Shown one piece after another: positions 28,514 to 43,897 of a stretch of DNA of 64,000 bases. The notes beneath the pieces were generated by a model. That model was not told where the DNA came from. It did not search any database and was given only the letters and a program-made list of their open reading frames with translations. Positions within the stretch are counted from its first letter, which is position 1, and every line of letters starts with the position of its first letter. A program made the translations under genes and the position numbers. This DNA is from Anisakis pegreffii (Eukaryota; Nematoda; Chromadorea; Rhabditida; Anisakidae), in NCBI GenBank assembly GCA_035041965.1, contig JAPYMA010000191.1, positions 45,749 through 109,748 on the forward strand, written 5' to 3'.

Positions 28514-30633
28514 TGATTAATTAATTCGTTTTTAGCATCAATTTTTGATTGGTAATAATAAATAAAACAGTTTAAAATGAGTTCCGTTCTTGTGCAAGAC
28601 TGAAATAACCATTTTTCATAGTTCTCTGTGCGACTCGAAAGAGCTCGTTTCATTAAACAGTTGTTAGTGATACGCATAATTTGGTAATGGCGGATGAGCA
28701 TTCAATGAACTCGAGAGAATTAACTTCAGTTTGATGAGTTCCAAATATTTTTGCATACTGCGTTGAACATTGACAATAAGAGTGAAGTTTTTCGATGGAA
28801 AAAAATTGAAAATTCGCTAGTAACCAAACGTTTAGTCATTCATTATGGGCACATAACCGTTTAAGCAATATACTGATTATACCGTTAAAAATTGCACTAA
28901 ATTTTTACGTTTTGATCTGAACTCCTTCTAACTAATAGTTTCTTTTGGAATAATGTTAAGAAAATTTAAACGTTTGCATTTGGTCGTTGGCTAAGGGCAT
29001 TTGATGGCAAAACGAAGACGAGTCATTCAAGAGTCATTCAGTGAGATTAATTGAAACGTCAACAATCAATTGGCATTCTCAATCAAAGATAATGAGATTT
29101 CTAAGAGGATCTTCGTTCGTTTTTGTGCGCTCTTCCACTCACGAATCGCTTCCTGCCGCTACTGCTGCTGATGTTGCAACGGAAACAATTTATACAGTGG
29201 ATGAATGCGTTCATCTGAGATGCCTCTGAATAACCAAATAGCATATTTCTATACATATCTATCGCTAATTCATTCTCTTCAACAGATTCCTAACCATACA
29301 GCTATATCATAAAACTCTTCGAATTACCACAAATGCAAATGTTGCTTAATTTTGAAATGGAAATCAATGGCAGCTTGCACAATTAACAATTAATTCATTG
29401 ACAAGGGAGGACAGTGCTGACGGACAGTTGGAGCTGTCTCGCCCATTGTTCTTCCAGCTGATGAACTATTTAAGTGCTATTAGTCTCCTTCAAATCATTT
29501 TAATTCTCTTAGTGACGACTTGATGATTCTTTATGAATGTCCAAAGAGTCACTTCTTTGTTCGATGCTTAATTCTTCAATAAAGAGGTTACTGTTTAAGA
29601 GAAAAACGGAATATTTTGATAGAAAATCACCTTTGACTCGGATACAAATTACGTCTTTGAGTCTTTTATATAGGTGGGAATCAGTAATTTGCTGCAAATG
29701 TCTTGCTTAATTCATGAATTGCTGGGCACCTGCAGCAGCCATTTTTTCATCAGTCAGGCAACTTATTACAAATTTGAAAAAAGGAGAAGTTTGTGTTGAG
29801 TGTCATCGAATATGCTGGAAAGTACTATGAATACTACGAGCGTTTATCGATGTAACCAGGAAAACAGTGGCCATTTGCAGGAATGTTCTCAGAATAACTG
29901 AAGAACTAGCGCAGCATTCATTAAAAATACCTAATTGGCTGAGGTGAACACATAAATCGCGAGCAGCACAATCGTATATTACAGCTGATCAGTGAACATG
30001 TGCTGTTTTTTCGTCTATTTCTTGAGACTTATAATGTGTATTAAAACGATATCGTTAATATTTATGCGTGATTGATTCAATCGTAGAAATAATCAATCTT
30101 TCAATAGGCCAATCTTGAATTTTTGAAGATTCTCGGCAAGAATGCAATCGAGTGGGAGGCGGTTCTCGTCTCATAGTAATCACTCAAAGAGTAAGTGTGT
30201 TTAATATTGCATCCACCTATTATCATCTTCGTGTTTTGTCAGCAAATATTTCATTGTTTACGTCAAAAGTTTCTCAACTTCCATTGGAACAACTGCCCGA
30301 TTTAGTTTACTTTTAAATAACATTGTTACTTTTAAATAACATCATTACTGCATAAATTTTAACAAGTTTTTATTCAAGACTTTCTTTCATCGAGACGTTC
30401 TCTTGCTTAGTGAGCCAGTCCCATTCAAGCTCATCTATAAACCATCTCAATATTTCTTAAATTCGCTCAATAGTTTCTGTGTTCTAAAATTCATTCATTC
30501 CTTATAAAACTTCTCGTTTGGTTGTTTTCGTGAGCAAATTATTTTATTATGATTTCAACAATATTTTTTGTCTCGATTTCTGATCGTCCTTAGAGCAGTG
30601 TGTTCGTTTTGAGGTGAAAGTTGTGCAAGTCGA
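28514..30633. other. Intergenic DNA
   Basis: It contains the 3' UTR and polyadenylation signals of the preceding gene (28557-28566). No further exon is supported. The only sizeable plus frame, 29041-29229, has no motif or splice context. Confidence 0.5.
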
Positions 30634-31233
30634 ATGAGTGGCTCAGGTTCGTTCTCGTATTCGCTGAACAGCACCAGTTCAAGCTCGTCACCGTCACGGT
30701 TCGCGTTCGGTCCGAGAGGAAAAGCAATCGCAAAGTCACCATCAGCTTTCTCGGCAAACGGTTTATCACTCAGTATTTAGTGACTCTTGAAGCGCATTCC
30801 TCCATGCAATTCTCCCTCATTCAAATAACTTCCATCAAATAACCTCTATAACATTAGCTTTAATGAAATAAATGTGAGCAAAGCATTTGTATGCGCTAAT
30901 ACAAAAAACCAATCAAAATCTGAATAAATCTCACCAAAACAATGATCATTTTTGTAGAGATGAAGAAAACTTCTCAACGACCTAAAGCGATCGGCAATCG
31001 TAACAGTCGATCCCATTCTCGAATGCGTCACTCTCGAACCACCGACGATGCGACGAGTATGGCCAACGGTGAGTGCAGCCACTGGCAGAGAAATTACAGC
31101 ATCGATTACTACCGTAATAAATGCGCGAATGAATTCGATGAGCAAGAATTGGACAGTTTCATGGAATGGCTCATGGAACGGTTCGTAACATTGCCTGATT
31201 TAATTTTCTTCTGTGATCTTCAGGTTTACATGA
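30634..31233 (+). CDS. Small Ser/Arg-rich protein, function unknown
   Basis: I do not recognise a family. Three exons fit in phase: 30634-30760 (donor GTTTAT), 30958-31180 (acceptor TTTTTGTAG) and 31224-31233, giving 119 residues ending MERFT. If the last intron is retained, the frame runs on to 31256. The N-terminus is a Ser-rich low-complexity segment (STSSSSSPSRF). The middle is basic and Arg/Ser-rich (RSHSRMRHSR). The C-terminus is an acidic, probably helical stretch (FDEQELDSFMEWLMER). No signal peptide or membrane segment is visible. An alternative start is the ATG at 30960, two bases after a strong acceptor. The composition would suit a nuclear or RNA-associated protein, but that is only inference. 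Confidence 0.5.
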
Positions 31234-32243
31234 GTAGATGCGTTGCTCAAAAATAACGGAACAGATGGGATAACATTAGCAATCGCGCGCAGATAGTTGA
31301 GATTGATGTGGCGATGCGAATTTTTATCATTAAGTTATCGTAGCCCTCAGACAAAATTTTATGAACATAGGCATGTTGCAGAAGAAGGAATCGAGGGGCG
31401 CCCAAAGAAGGCATACAACTAGCCGAAGACGATCATCTTAAACGCATCGAACAGATCCGAAGTATCTTATTCAAGTGATCTCAATTCGTTTCATTTTCGA
31501 TTCAAACATCTGATAATCAGATATATTCTGGGAGATGGAACGTTTCGAGAAATGGCGATGGCACTCATTCGATTTATAGTTCATGTTTCATGGATAAATG
31601 CTGTTTATTCATTACAAGATGAATGGAACTGATGTTTACAATAAACTCATTCGTAGCATTACACAAAAATATGATGGCATGAAGATAAAAATTATAAAGA
31701 TGACACTGGGAAGGCTTTGGTTTTGATGAGGATGAAATGCAGGGAGTAGATGAATTCAAGCATAATATAGTGGTGGAAGTGGACATCCATTTGGTAATCG
31801 TGTTGTTGTTAAGTGTAACGAATGGAAATAAGGATGGTCAAGTGCCTTTTTACCACGCAATCGTTCATGACTTTCATATCGTAAGATCCTGCAATTAGGA
31901 TGAGACAAGTCACTTCCCAGAGCTAGCAAATGTATTCCTTTGATTTCATGTATTTGACCCATCTCTGATCAATAGAGGCTTTCGGTTACATAATCAAAGA
32001 GTGCAAAAATTGCAATGAAATGAATGATGCAATGCTAAAGGAATGAAAAAGCATTCAACATTGTCAGAAGAGAATGAGAAATAGTTAAAGAACTCAGAAA
32101 AGAATGAGATGAATGTATTGAGCATCAGGAAAAAGAATGAGAATTCATGTGAACAGCATTAGTGCTAAGAATCTCTACGGGTCATTTTAAATTTTAATTG
32201 AGACTATTAATGTTCCTCACATGATCCGAAACTAATGAAAAAT
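31234..32243. other. Intergenic DNA between convergent genes
   Basis: The two neighbouring genes point toward each other here, so 3' UTRs are expected. No exon is supported. Around 32030-32160 the sequence is rich in AGAATGAGAA-like motifs. Confidence 0.45.
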
Positions 32244-34663
<2,420 letters not shown>

Positions 34664-35352
34664 CTATCTATATCATGAACAATTTTTTTGAGAAACTGAT
34701 CACTTGGAACTTTTGAGATGGAAATATGTCAGGTTAAAAGCAAATCAGCAGTCGATTTCGTTACATTGTCATTGGATACACCAGCGAAGTACAACCAAAG
34801 TACATGTATATATTGGCTGGGAAGTGTGGCGATCACATCGTCAAATGAGTGCTTTTCATCTGCGTGTTAAGGGATTAATCGGGTGAGACAAAAGTGACGA
34901 GCACTTGCAAATCACCACGAAGTTCTTCGAGGTTAGCAAGTGTCGATAATTAAAGTGCGATGTCGCGATGCATTAAGTCCGGGCCTAGGCTTAAGCTGAG
35001 CCTCCTAAAAAGGCCCATCTATTTGTTTAAAAGATGCTTTAGGTCTTTTATAAGTCTTAGTTTAAGCCTACGCCGAAACGTAATGAATCCGCGATATACC
35101 GCTCCCATTATCGCTTTCCAAATCTGGCAGACTTTTCCCGTCAAGCATTGACCAATTAATGTATTTTCCCACTAGACGACTGATCTAAATGATCAATTCG
35201 GTTTTCATTAGCAAACTGTAGTCGTCACTAAGCTAACCGAAAGCAATTGTTACTGGAATAGCTTATTGCTATCATATAAACATGTTGCGGATGTACTTCA
35301 CTGCACTATTCTGGAATAAATATTGAGGTGGTGTATTTAATTTTTTTACCAA
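34664..35352. other. Region upstream of the GSK-3-like gene
   Basis: It should contain the missing first exon or promoter of the kinase gene, but I could not identify either. A strong hairpin lies at 34981-35074. Confidence 0.4.
34981..35074. repeat. Imperfect fold-back hairpin of about 94 bp
   Basis: The left arm GGGCCTAGGCTTAAGCTGAG (34981-35000) pairs with the right arm CTTAGTTTAAGCCTACGCC (35056-35074) with few mismatches. The inner part adds further pairing (AAAAAGGCC and CATCT against AGATG and GGTCTTTT). It may be a short inverted-repeat element or a structured transcript such as a microRNA precursor. The sequence alone does not decide. Confidence 0.6.
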
Positions 35353-35702
35353 CTAGATAGTGATGAAAAAAGTCAAGGACCACTGCAAGTAATCGGTGGT
35401 ACGTTCACCAGTGACACTGTGCTGAGAAATTGGGTTTGCGTTCAATAAGGAGATGGGATTCCGTACAATGTTCTTGTAAAAATGCGGATCGAAATGTTCA
35501 TTTTCTTCGGCTTCACGTTTGTATGTTTCAGTTATTGGTTGTTTAGCTGGAGTGGAGCTCTCATCCGTTTCCGACGCTTTCTTCTGCGTTGTTGATGCTT
35601 CATCGATTAGGTTCTCATCCGCCTTCTCACTCACTTCCGAAATACTCTGACCGCTCTCCTCACATTCCGCATCATTTTCGGGCCGATCTTCAAGTGGGCT
35701 TG
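35353..35702 (-). CDS. Possible acidic low-complexity terminal exon
   Basis: An open frame follows the acceptor TCAATTTTAG on the minus strand and ends with TAG at 35353. It encodes about 116 residues: an acidic, Ser/Thr/Glu-rich stretch (ESGQSISEVSEKADEN) followed by a less biased tail (HFDPHFYKNIVRNPISLL). I do not recognise a family. An upstream partner exon could be the minus frame 36046-35864, but the splice phases I tried do not match. It may be a real 3' exon or a chance frame. Confidence 0.3.
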
Positions 35703-35844
35703 CTAAAATTGAGCACACTTCACAAATATACTCTGATGTGTTTGAGTGTTGCTCAGAGAATTGCTGTATAATAGTTATATTTGATTAATGGACTGAATTT
35801 TCTGTAAAGTGCATCGTTTACATCAACTTCTGATTTTTTTTTTG

Positions 35845-35880
35845 AAATTTCTCAGCACTGATATCAGTGCTGAGAAATTT
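35845..35880. repeat. Perfect 36-bp palindrome
   Basis: The half-site AAATTTCTCAGCACTGAT is followed directly by its exact reverse complement, centred on GATATC. It can form a cruciform or an 18-bp stem with no loop. Confidence 0.9.
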
Positions 35881-38800
35881 TCAATAGCTGTTGATTTTTC
35901 CGGTTTTCCATATAGGTGTCCCTTTTTTTGGTGACTTCATATACGACACCTACATTTTCATTTCCTCTTTTGAGCGAATCCGAGTGGAATTTCTTGCATT
36001 GTATTCGAATACCATCCAAAAATGTTCGAGCCCCGAAATAACCCATAATTTGTGCAGAACTTGATTACGTACACTTAATAGGTGTTTGATTCGCATTCTC
36101 CTCACACTGTGAACTTGATAGAGTCTCTTTTGATTTAAGACTCAAAAATGACTCGTTAGCTTTCTTACTTTCTACTTCATTGATTCCATTTTTGCCTTTC
36201 TTTGTCTGTAACAAAACTACCATTGAACTCAACTCAGTTTGCTACATCTTTGAAAATCAGCTTACGAATGCATGAAACTATACCTAATTCTCACATTGCA
36301 GTCGTATACAAATGTCTGAATGTATCACAAAATTGAATAAAACATGAACAAGCAATCAACGTCGGTTTATAAAGTTAGACGGTTTCCGGAAACGGAAATA
36401 AGAAGTATTTGTTTCCGCTCGACAGAACCTTGTCTGTGAATCATTCCATCCATCAAATTATCAATCAAAAACAGATTACCTGATCTGAATCGGTCATAAC
36501 CGACCACCTACAAGTGATACAAAATATATAAATGCACTGTAACCCGAACTAAACTTCAGAGAATATTAATCCCACATCGAAATATGCAGAAATTCCACAT
36601 CATAGCACAATTTTTCATAGATAATATGAAAATTTCGGTGTTCAGAGAACGGTATATGCAAACTCGACCATACACTCATTATTGTTAATGAATTCAAACA
36701 CCCAATTCAAACGCCAAACACCATATCCGTCTAGGAAGAGGATCGCATTCCTCAACAGTGTTGCTTCGGACGAATTACTTCCCAAGGGCTTATTTTAATT
36801 ATTAGCCTCGTCCGAACGTGTGCTCGATGGGGAGAACGAGCTCCTGACACGAGCAGAACTTTGCATAACGAGTTTTTCTATGGCTTGAATTTTGATTATT
36901 GCTCAGTGTGAATCGACGTGCCGCAGTGATTTTCCGCTTAAGAGGATAATCGAAAAGGAGATATTTCCTTCAGTTTGGTATTGAATTGTCCTCCGACTCT
37001 CCTCGACAGAAATTTTGCAATATAGTCACTCCCGACGGATCGTCCAGTTCCCATTAACGGGCCTCTCAAACGAATTCCTGCCTGGAGTTAGCCAATCTGA
37101 GTGATCACCATCGGTAGGTAGTCTACGCGGCAGTTTTTCGGTCAAGGTCTCATCCGATAGTCAAATATTCGCTTTTCGAGGAACACTGTTCAGGTCCAAA
37201 GCATCAGAAAGAACACGTAGTCGTCTACACTCAAAAATATCAACACTCTAACAATAAGCTCGAGGAAAAGTGATACTTTGAAGAAGATCGGTGAATCAAT
37301 ATGCATCTAATGTCTCCCTTCACCGTGCTGTAATTATCGGATAATCTAATCGCACTCAATGGTAAAATGAACCAGCTTCTAAACTGTTACCATCTATTAT
37401 TTTAATGATTGAATCGTTGCAATCAAATTCAATGAAACAACAACAAATCGCACAGAATAATAAATCGCGCAAAAACTTTCAGCGGTTGATTGGATGGTAA
37501 ACTGGTTTTTTCACTCTTACCTACAACACCATTTGAATTCACATTCACAGGCGATGTTGTTCAGTGCTGTGGGTATGAACGGCGATAAGGCGCTCGCTTG
37601 CTCAATACACAACCAGAATCGAAGGGAAGGTCGAAATGAACAACGCAAAAATGGCTGTAAGGAATTGGACGGCATCAAGAGAATGATCGTTTAAAAAAAT
37701 AATTCTTGTTTCAGTTTTTTCTTCTTTCTTCATTATTCTCTATTCACATCCTCAAATCGTTGCTTGTTTCTTCTCCGTTCTTATAATCGTTTTCGCACTA
37801 ACCATCAGCACACAACTGAAAACAACAACATTAAAAATACTAGCAATACTGATAAAACATTCATTCAAACAAATTGTTTTATGTTCAGAAATTTTCCGTT
37901 TATTCGACTTCTTCTCAGCAGCAAATGTATTTTAGCATTTGAGTGCAAAAGAACAAACCTTTTAAATGTACTACATATAGACGTACTGAAATTGACAGTC
38001 ACATTTAGAAATTTATCATTGCTATCCATATCGTTATTTGCATTGTTAGCCGCATCGTCAATGTCTGTCAGCGCTTAAATATATCCTAGAAGAAAATGAG
38101 CAACTATATTCGCAGCTTTTTTGTGACCATGATCGTTTGTTACTTTGAGATGATGATCTGTCTGTGCCGAGTGCATTTGACGATCAAAACCAATAGAGCA
38201 CAATGTCAATCAAATATTTTTAGACTGCAACAGTTCAAGTAATAAATAAGCACTTCTCGTTTCTCAGCTCATGGAATTTTGCACGAAATTAGGCATGGAT
38301 ACACGAATAACACACGACCTAAATACACTCCTTTCTCGTCGTTGCGGTACATGGATTTAACGTAGAATTTTCAACGTAGGGAAATTGTTTTCTGCATCGG
38401 ATTTTGCAAATTTGAGCACATCACAGAGCGTTGCGTAGAACACTTCGGCTTCGTGGTTTCGTTTGAGATGTTTTCACTTGTTCTCAACGCTGTAGTTTCC
38501 ATTTCATTGAATTTCTCCGAAGAACAGCAGAAGGGAGTGGTATTGTGCAGTTCTGTTCAATTAGCACGTCTACCTACGAACGATGGGAATTTGAACAGGT
38601 TCATTCGTGAACTGATAAGCAAATGTATTCGCGTGTGTTGTTTGCACATTCGAAGTGAAACGAACGCAAGAAAAACGTTGTAATTTGAAGAAAACTTTAA
38701 AAGACTCTACACAACTACCTACTCTCTCTCTCTGTCATGTGCATATGCCTTTAATTCGTTTAATATGGAAGTGAGACCACCGTATTATGCAATCACATAA

Positions 38801-41800
38801 AACGCGAATACGATACAGCCGACTGCACAAATAACATCAAATATAATTCTTTCGATAAATCAAACCACAATTTTGCACTTAAACACTCTGTGTTCAGCGA
38901 TGTGCAACGAACCGGATGAACATATCGAATTCACTTCACTGATAATATCATTCACCTTTTCACCTCTCAAAAATTCATCTTCGGAAATTATACTCGGACA
39001 AGCGATTTGGCTGATCGTGGTTGCACGAATGTGTCTGAAATTTCTGTCTGAAATTTCACGAATGTAATAGACTAACAGAATTTTGCATGAAAATATTGCA
39101 AATGAGCCTAATATTGATTTATGACTGTTTCTTGGTTGTAGTGTAGCATAGGAATTAGCTGGATTTCAAGAAATGATTCAGAATCAGTTTCTCATATCAT
39201 GAACTGGAAATGAGGCCAATTATTGTCTATATATGGTTGGGAATAGTGATTCCAAACGAGAAAACTGCAGAAGCAACAGATTCGGGCACAAATTCCGGTA
39301 CAGCTGTACCAGTGTTTCTTATTGAGCTCAGAAAGCTGTTCCAATTCAATGATCTCTTGCAAACATACGAATGATCGCTACTCTCTGTGATTATCATCGA
39401 TATTCAGTCGATAAGCGGAGAAAAGGATAACTGTAAGTGATATTCATCATTCGGTTTCAAGCAAAATAAATCTTCCTTCACTAACCGGGAAAATGTAAGG
39501 GATAATTAACTTGTAGCAATTGAACAGATCAATTCGGTAAGAAGTTGACCGACCAATCTAAGATTCATTATCCTTAGGATGGCAGCATCAAACTGTTGAG
39601 GTTTTCTAATGGCTAGCCTTTTGGTTCACTGCTCAGGGTTATTGTTGTTCGATCAGATTCTCATCATACTCTCACGTTGGCCAGTCACGCTTTCTACTTG
39701 CATTACTGTGATAATCATCAAATCCAATTAGTCACTGAATTCTTGAGCATGACTTTCCCATCATTCTTAATGTTATTCAGAACATGCCATATTCTTACCT
39801 GTACAAAGCAGCAATAGTCTACAATCCCATCCCTCAATTCAGTCACATTTCACAGCGTTCAGGCATTTCGGATGGCTGTGAAGGTAATGAAATTGATGGA
39901 AGGCGAAAAGAGTGTCCAGAGAAGGGAGAGTAAACGAAAAAAAAAAGAATGTTGTGCTCTTTTGCTGTGATGATTGCTACCGCTACTGTATGCATGAGCA
40001 GAAGAAGAGATGATGTGGGATATGAAAGTTTAATAATTTCAGTTAAATGTATGTTTCTGCAAAAACATTGAAATAAAGCGATGGAAGATAGAAACGGATG
40101 AACGGAGTGACTTGATTAGTCATAAAGGAACATTAAGCGTACAGGTGTTTCAAGAAGTTCCTAGAGAGGTTACTTGTTGTTCTGTTTACGAACGAGTGAA
40201 ACGGCGATAAACTTGAAAAATTCTTTCCGTATTCTCGTTCAGAATATATCAAGAATGAAAGAAAAGCGAATAAATGACTTAGCGTTTTGCATCTGTGTAT
40301 TCCGCACCTTATGTTACACCTAAATTCACATGCATTCGTATAAAATTACATATATAGTTTCAAGACGAATAAATACAAATTTCTCCAGCTACGTCTCGCT
40401 TCATGAAACACTTTTTTTTTTGAAAAGAAATACTTGTCTTTCCATTATTCAACCGCTACCAATGTCTTCAAAATGATCGCAACCCTACATAAATATTCGG
40501 AATTATACATTGCTTCCTTGCCTCTGTCTAACTTAAAAACCTAAAAAGAACAACTTTCTTTCCTATTATTTCTTGAAATTATTCTTCGTCCATCACGTTA
40601 TTATCAATGTTATTATTGCTGCTCCTGATTGTTGTTATTTTTGACGCACCTTTCATGTGTTTCATGTTTCTTCTTCCTATCCCACCCCATTCGTAATTCA
40701 TTTGCAAACAATTTAAGGTGTGCATTTCATTTCGATGTCTGTCCGAGTACTCACTTCGAATACTCTTTGCACAACTTCCACATCGAAACTATTCCGTCTT
40801 AAGACTCTCTTCAGCTCCCATCAATTATGTTCGTTTATTGTGCAAGTTATTCGTTTCACTCCACACAAAAACATTCAACTTTTTACTCGGCATTGCCCCT
40901 ATAAAGATGCGCCCTCCGACGTATTTTTCACTTCAAACTCATTTCAGTCCCATCACTAGCAGTGGCTAATTCTAACGGCTGCCTCATCATGCTCTAACAT
41001 TACCACATTATCTGAAACGTTGGTTATCATTAACGAGCACCAAAGTCTTCTTCTACTTCTACTTGTCCTCTTACTTCATTTGTGGCCACTTCTCACCCGA
41101 TACTGTCTAAATGGCTGAAGCAGACCGTATCCATGCGTCCTGATGTGCACCTCAAAAATTTCCAGCCTCTGGTCGTCTATTCACTGTTTCGAATCAAAGT
41201 CACAGTTCAAATCGTCTCCATACTATGTTCAATAGGGCTGAGATATTATGCTTTTCTAGCGTGTCATCATTATCGCTTTGATGGCATTTGAATAGCATTC
41301 GATAGGTTTAAATGTTGAAGTCATAGTGGTAATATCTGCAATAGTGGTCAAACTGAGCGACTACCATAATGCCACCATATAAGAATATCTATTTGTTACA
41401 GGAATTCAAATTGGATGTATGTTGTGCTCTATCACTTCATGATAATAAGAATAACCTTTACTGAACTCGATATTCGTCAGAAAAATCCATTTGGATGATT
41501 GCATCAGAAGTGAAATGATAAAGTGAAATCAACAAATCATTTCAGTCGGATTCGATTGAATCACTGATACGTTTTGATGAGATTCCATTATACTATTTTA
41601 AGATTCTTTCGCAATTGGAATTCATTCAGCTCATTTCATTCATCGGCTGCGTTGTGCATTTCAGTTTCTGTTGTCATTAAGATTCCTACGGAACTATTGG
41701 TGTGTAATGCAATTTTCTTTTTAGTGTAAGACAACATTTGAAGTTGCACTCTTATGAAAACCGGTTTCAGATTATTGCAAACATGGTTATAGAGCCTTTG

Positions 41801-42370
41801 GAATGCATGTATTCAGTTGAAGTTATCTGTTCATTTCAAAGTGATGCGTGAGCACATACATAACCGTTGATGGGCAACATTATCCGTATCATTAGTGAAT
41901 TGACGCGCTCATTTAATGCATTTGAGAAATATTTCGGAAACGTTGTCAAATAATGTTTATTTTGATCGGCTGATAGGTCAGAATACAATTATGAAAGTGG
42001 AAAATCGCTCCAATTGGACAGAAAATTCACTTTGCTTTCGATTGGAAAATATTCCAAATCAGTACTAATCGCTAATCAAAACTGAAATTGAAATGTAAAC
42101 GTTCAAATCTCGCTTCTAGCGGATGTCACTGTGGGCTTGCTTAGGATGATCTCGAATCTAAACTTGTCACTTTTAGTTGAATTTTGATACCCACGACTGA
42201 ATTCTGGTTCGCATTCCAGTTTAACTATTCAAGCTGCTCCGGGTCACACGTTATTCCGCACAATCGATTGCAATCATTTCAGTCATTTGCACCGCTGTCT
42301 GCGTTAGCTGAGGAAACTGCTTGAGGTTATCGCTAACTTGAATCCGTAAAGTTCCAGGCGAAAACCAATA
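35881..42370. other. Long non-coding stretch
   Basis: No gene is supported over 6.5 kb. A GC-richer part at about 36.75-37.2 kb has stem-loops (listed separately). A (CT)n run lies near 38725-38736. Open frames such as 37494-37694 and 40718-40969 have no motifs and no matching exons. Confidence 0.5.
36765..36855. other. Adjacent stem-loops in a GC-richer patch
   Basis: The first stem is TTCGGACGA (36765-36773) with TCGTCCGAA (36808-36816). The second is TGCTCG (36821-36826) with CGAGCA (36850-36855), enclosing a further stem GGAG/CTCC. The surrounding 400 bp lacks an open frame and is less AT-rich than its flanks. A structured non-coding RNA is possible, but I recognise no known class. Confidence 0.35.
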
Positions 42371-43897
42371 ATGAGTGTCAAAACGGTGGTCGGTCTAGCC
42401 ACAGCCGGCTGCGCTTGCTTCATCGTGATGTCGCTCGTCGCCGTCTGCGTCATTTTCAACGATATTAACAATCTGTATGACGATGTTATGGATGAAATGG
42501 GCGAGTTCAAGGTAAGCTTTGCCTGAACCTGTTTAGCGCATCCAGACTGAAATTCAATCTTGGAACAGCTTTCTTTGAATCAGAAATACTGTGATTGTAA
42601 CTGAGAATATAATGGAGCGTTGGACGTTTGCAGGCAGTAGTCGATGACACATGGGACAGGATTTTAATGCTGCACATGAACCCGTCAGGCAGCAGCGAGG
42701 CACCACCCTCATTTGCCAGTCTTTTCGGCAGGTACAAGAGACAGGCCGTCCCATCACACTGCCGTGAGTTGCAGTTCTCTTTTTACATGACCACATTAAT
42801 GCTAGTTGAAGAGAAACATCAGTGATTATCATCTATGCAAAATGAGCATGAAGAATGTTATGAAGACATGAGCAATAATTTGTGTGTGGATAAACAAAAG
42901 GGAGAGTGAAGTGTCTGTCGAATGAAGAATGGCATTGAATAGCGAAAGTCTCTGCAATCAGATGTTGTTATCGATATCTTTTGAGTCAGGAAATATCTTT
43001 TGACATGATGTGTTATCTGATAATAATTGGCGATTGTCGAATGAATTGGTTACAATTGCAGAGTGTACCGCACCACGTGATCAGTGCCCTGCAGGCCCGC
43101 AAGGACCTCCTGGTGACAAGGGAGAGCCAGGACCAAACGGTCCTGATGGAGAAGATGGCAGACCAGGTGTTTCTGGTGTTGCACTTCTTGCCACCCACGA
43201 CATTCCTGGCGGTTGCATTGAGTGCCCGCCTGGACCTCCTGGACCACCTGGACCTGATGGACCTGAGGGAGATGCGGGACCAATTGGTGCACCAGGACGT
43301 CCAGGAACACCTGGCAGACCCGGACCCCCTGGCCCAGCTGGAGAACCCGGAGAGCCCGGACCACCAGGCCCAGAAGGACGTCCCGGACAACCTGGACCCC
43401 CAGGCAAAGACGGCAAGAGAGGAAAGGGACCACAAGGACCCAAAGGACCCGCTGGACCACGTGGACCACCCGGCGAGCCCGGCAAAGATGGAGAAAAAGG
43501 TGCCGACGGCGAACCTGGAGAACAAGGTCCCGCTGGACGACCTGGAAAGGACGGTCGACCCGGAAAAGATGGTCGCCCAGGACCAGTATGTTATTTTCCA
43601 TTAGTACTTGAGAAGACTCGTGAACACCTCACGAATAGTAGAAAAATGTGGAATTTTCGATGGAAAGTATCAACTGCTCATTTCAGCATTTTCATTCGTT
43701 TAAACCATTACCTGATCTAACTACCGTTCTTTCCAAACAAATCGCTCGCTGATAACGCTGCATAGTTTTCTGCTTGGAGTATTTGGTGTTACATTCAAGT
43801 CAAATTTCAGGCTGGTGCCCCAGGATTGCCTGGACCAGACGCACACTATTGCCCGTGCCCACCCCGCAGTGCCGTCTTCCTTGTCAAATCGCACTAA
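42371..43897 (+). CDS. Nematode cuticle collagen
   Basis: Four exons: 42371-42511, 42634-42763, 43062-43585, 43811-43897, giving 293 residues. The N-terminus is the nematode cuticle-collagen domain: a membrane segment ([17 protein letters not shown]) followed by [10 protein letters not shown] and DDTWDRI. A basic RYKR site, a likely subtilisin-type cleavage site, precedes the collagen part. Gly-X-Y blocks are interrupted by a non-collagen stretch ([16 protein letters not shown]), and there is one lost register at GKRGKGPQG. Cysteine pairs flank the blocks, and the end is [19 protein letters not shown]. This is a secreted structural protein of the exoskeleton, made as disulphide-linked trimers by the hypodermis. 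Polyadenylation signals lie at 44022 and 44150. I do not assign an orthologue. Gly/Pro-rich frames on the opposite strand are shadows of the GGN-CCN repeat. Confidence 0.95.

Noticed and set aside
35864..36046. Minus frame starting MGYFGARTFLDG as the first exon of the acidic frame at 35353-35702
   Set aside because: The donor and acceptor phases I tried do not match, and the frame runs into the 36-bp palindrome.
43013..43601. Gly/Pro-rich frames on the minus strand and a second plus frame over the collagen
   Set aside because: GGN-CCN repeats translate into similar low-complexity peptides in other frames. The spliced plus-strand model explains the region.
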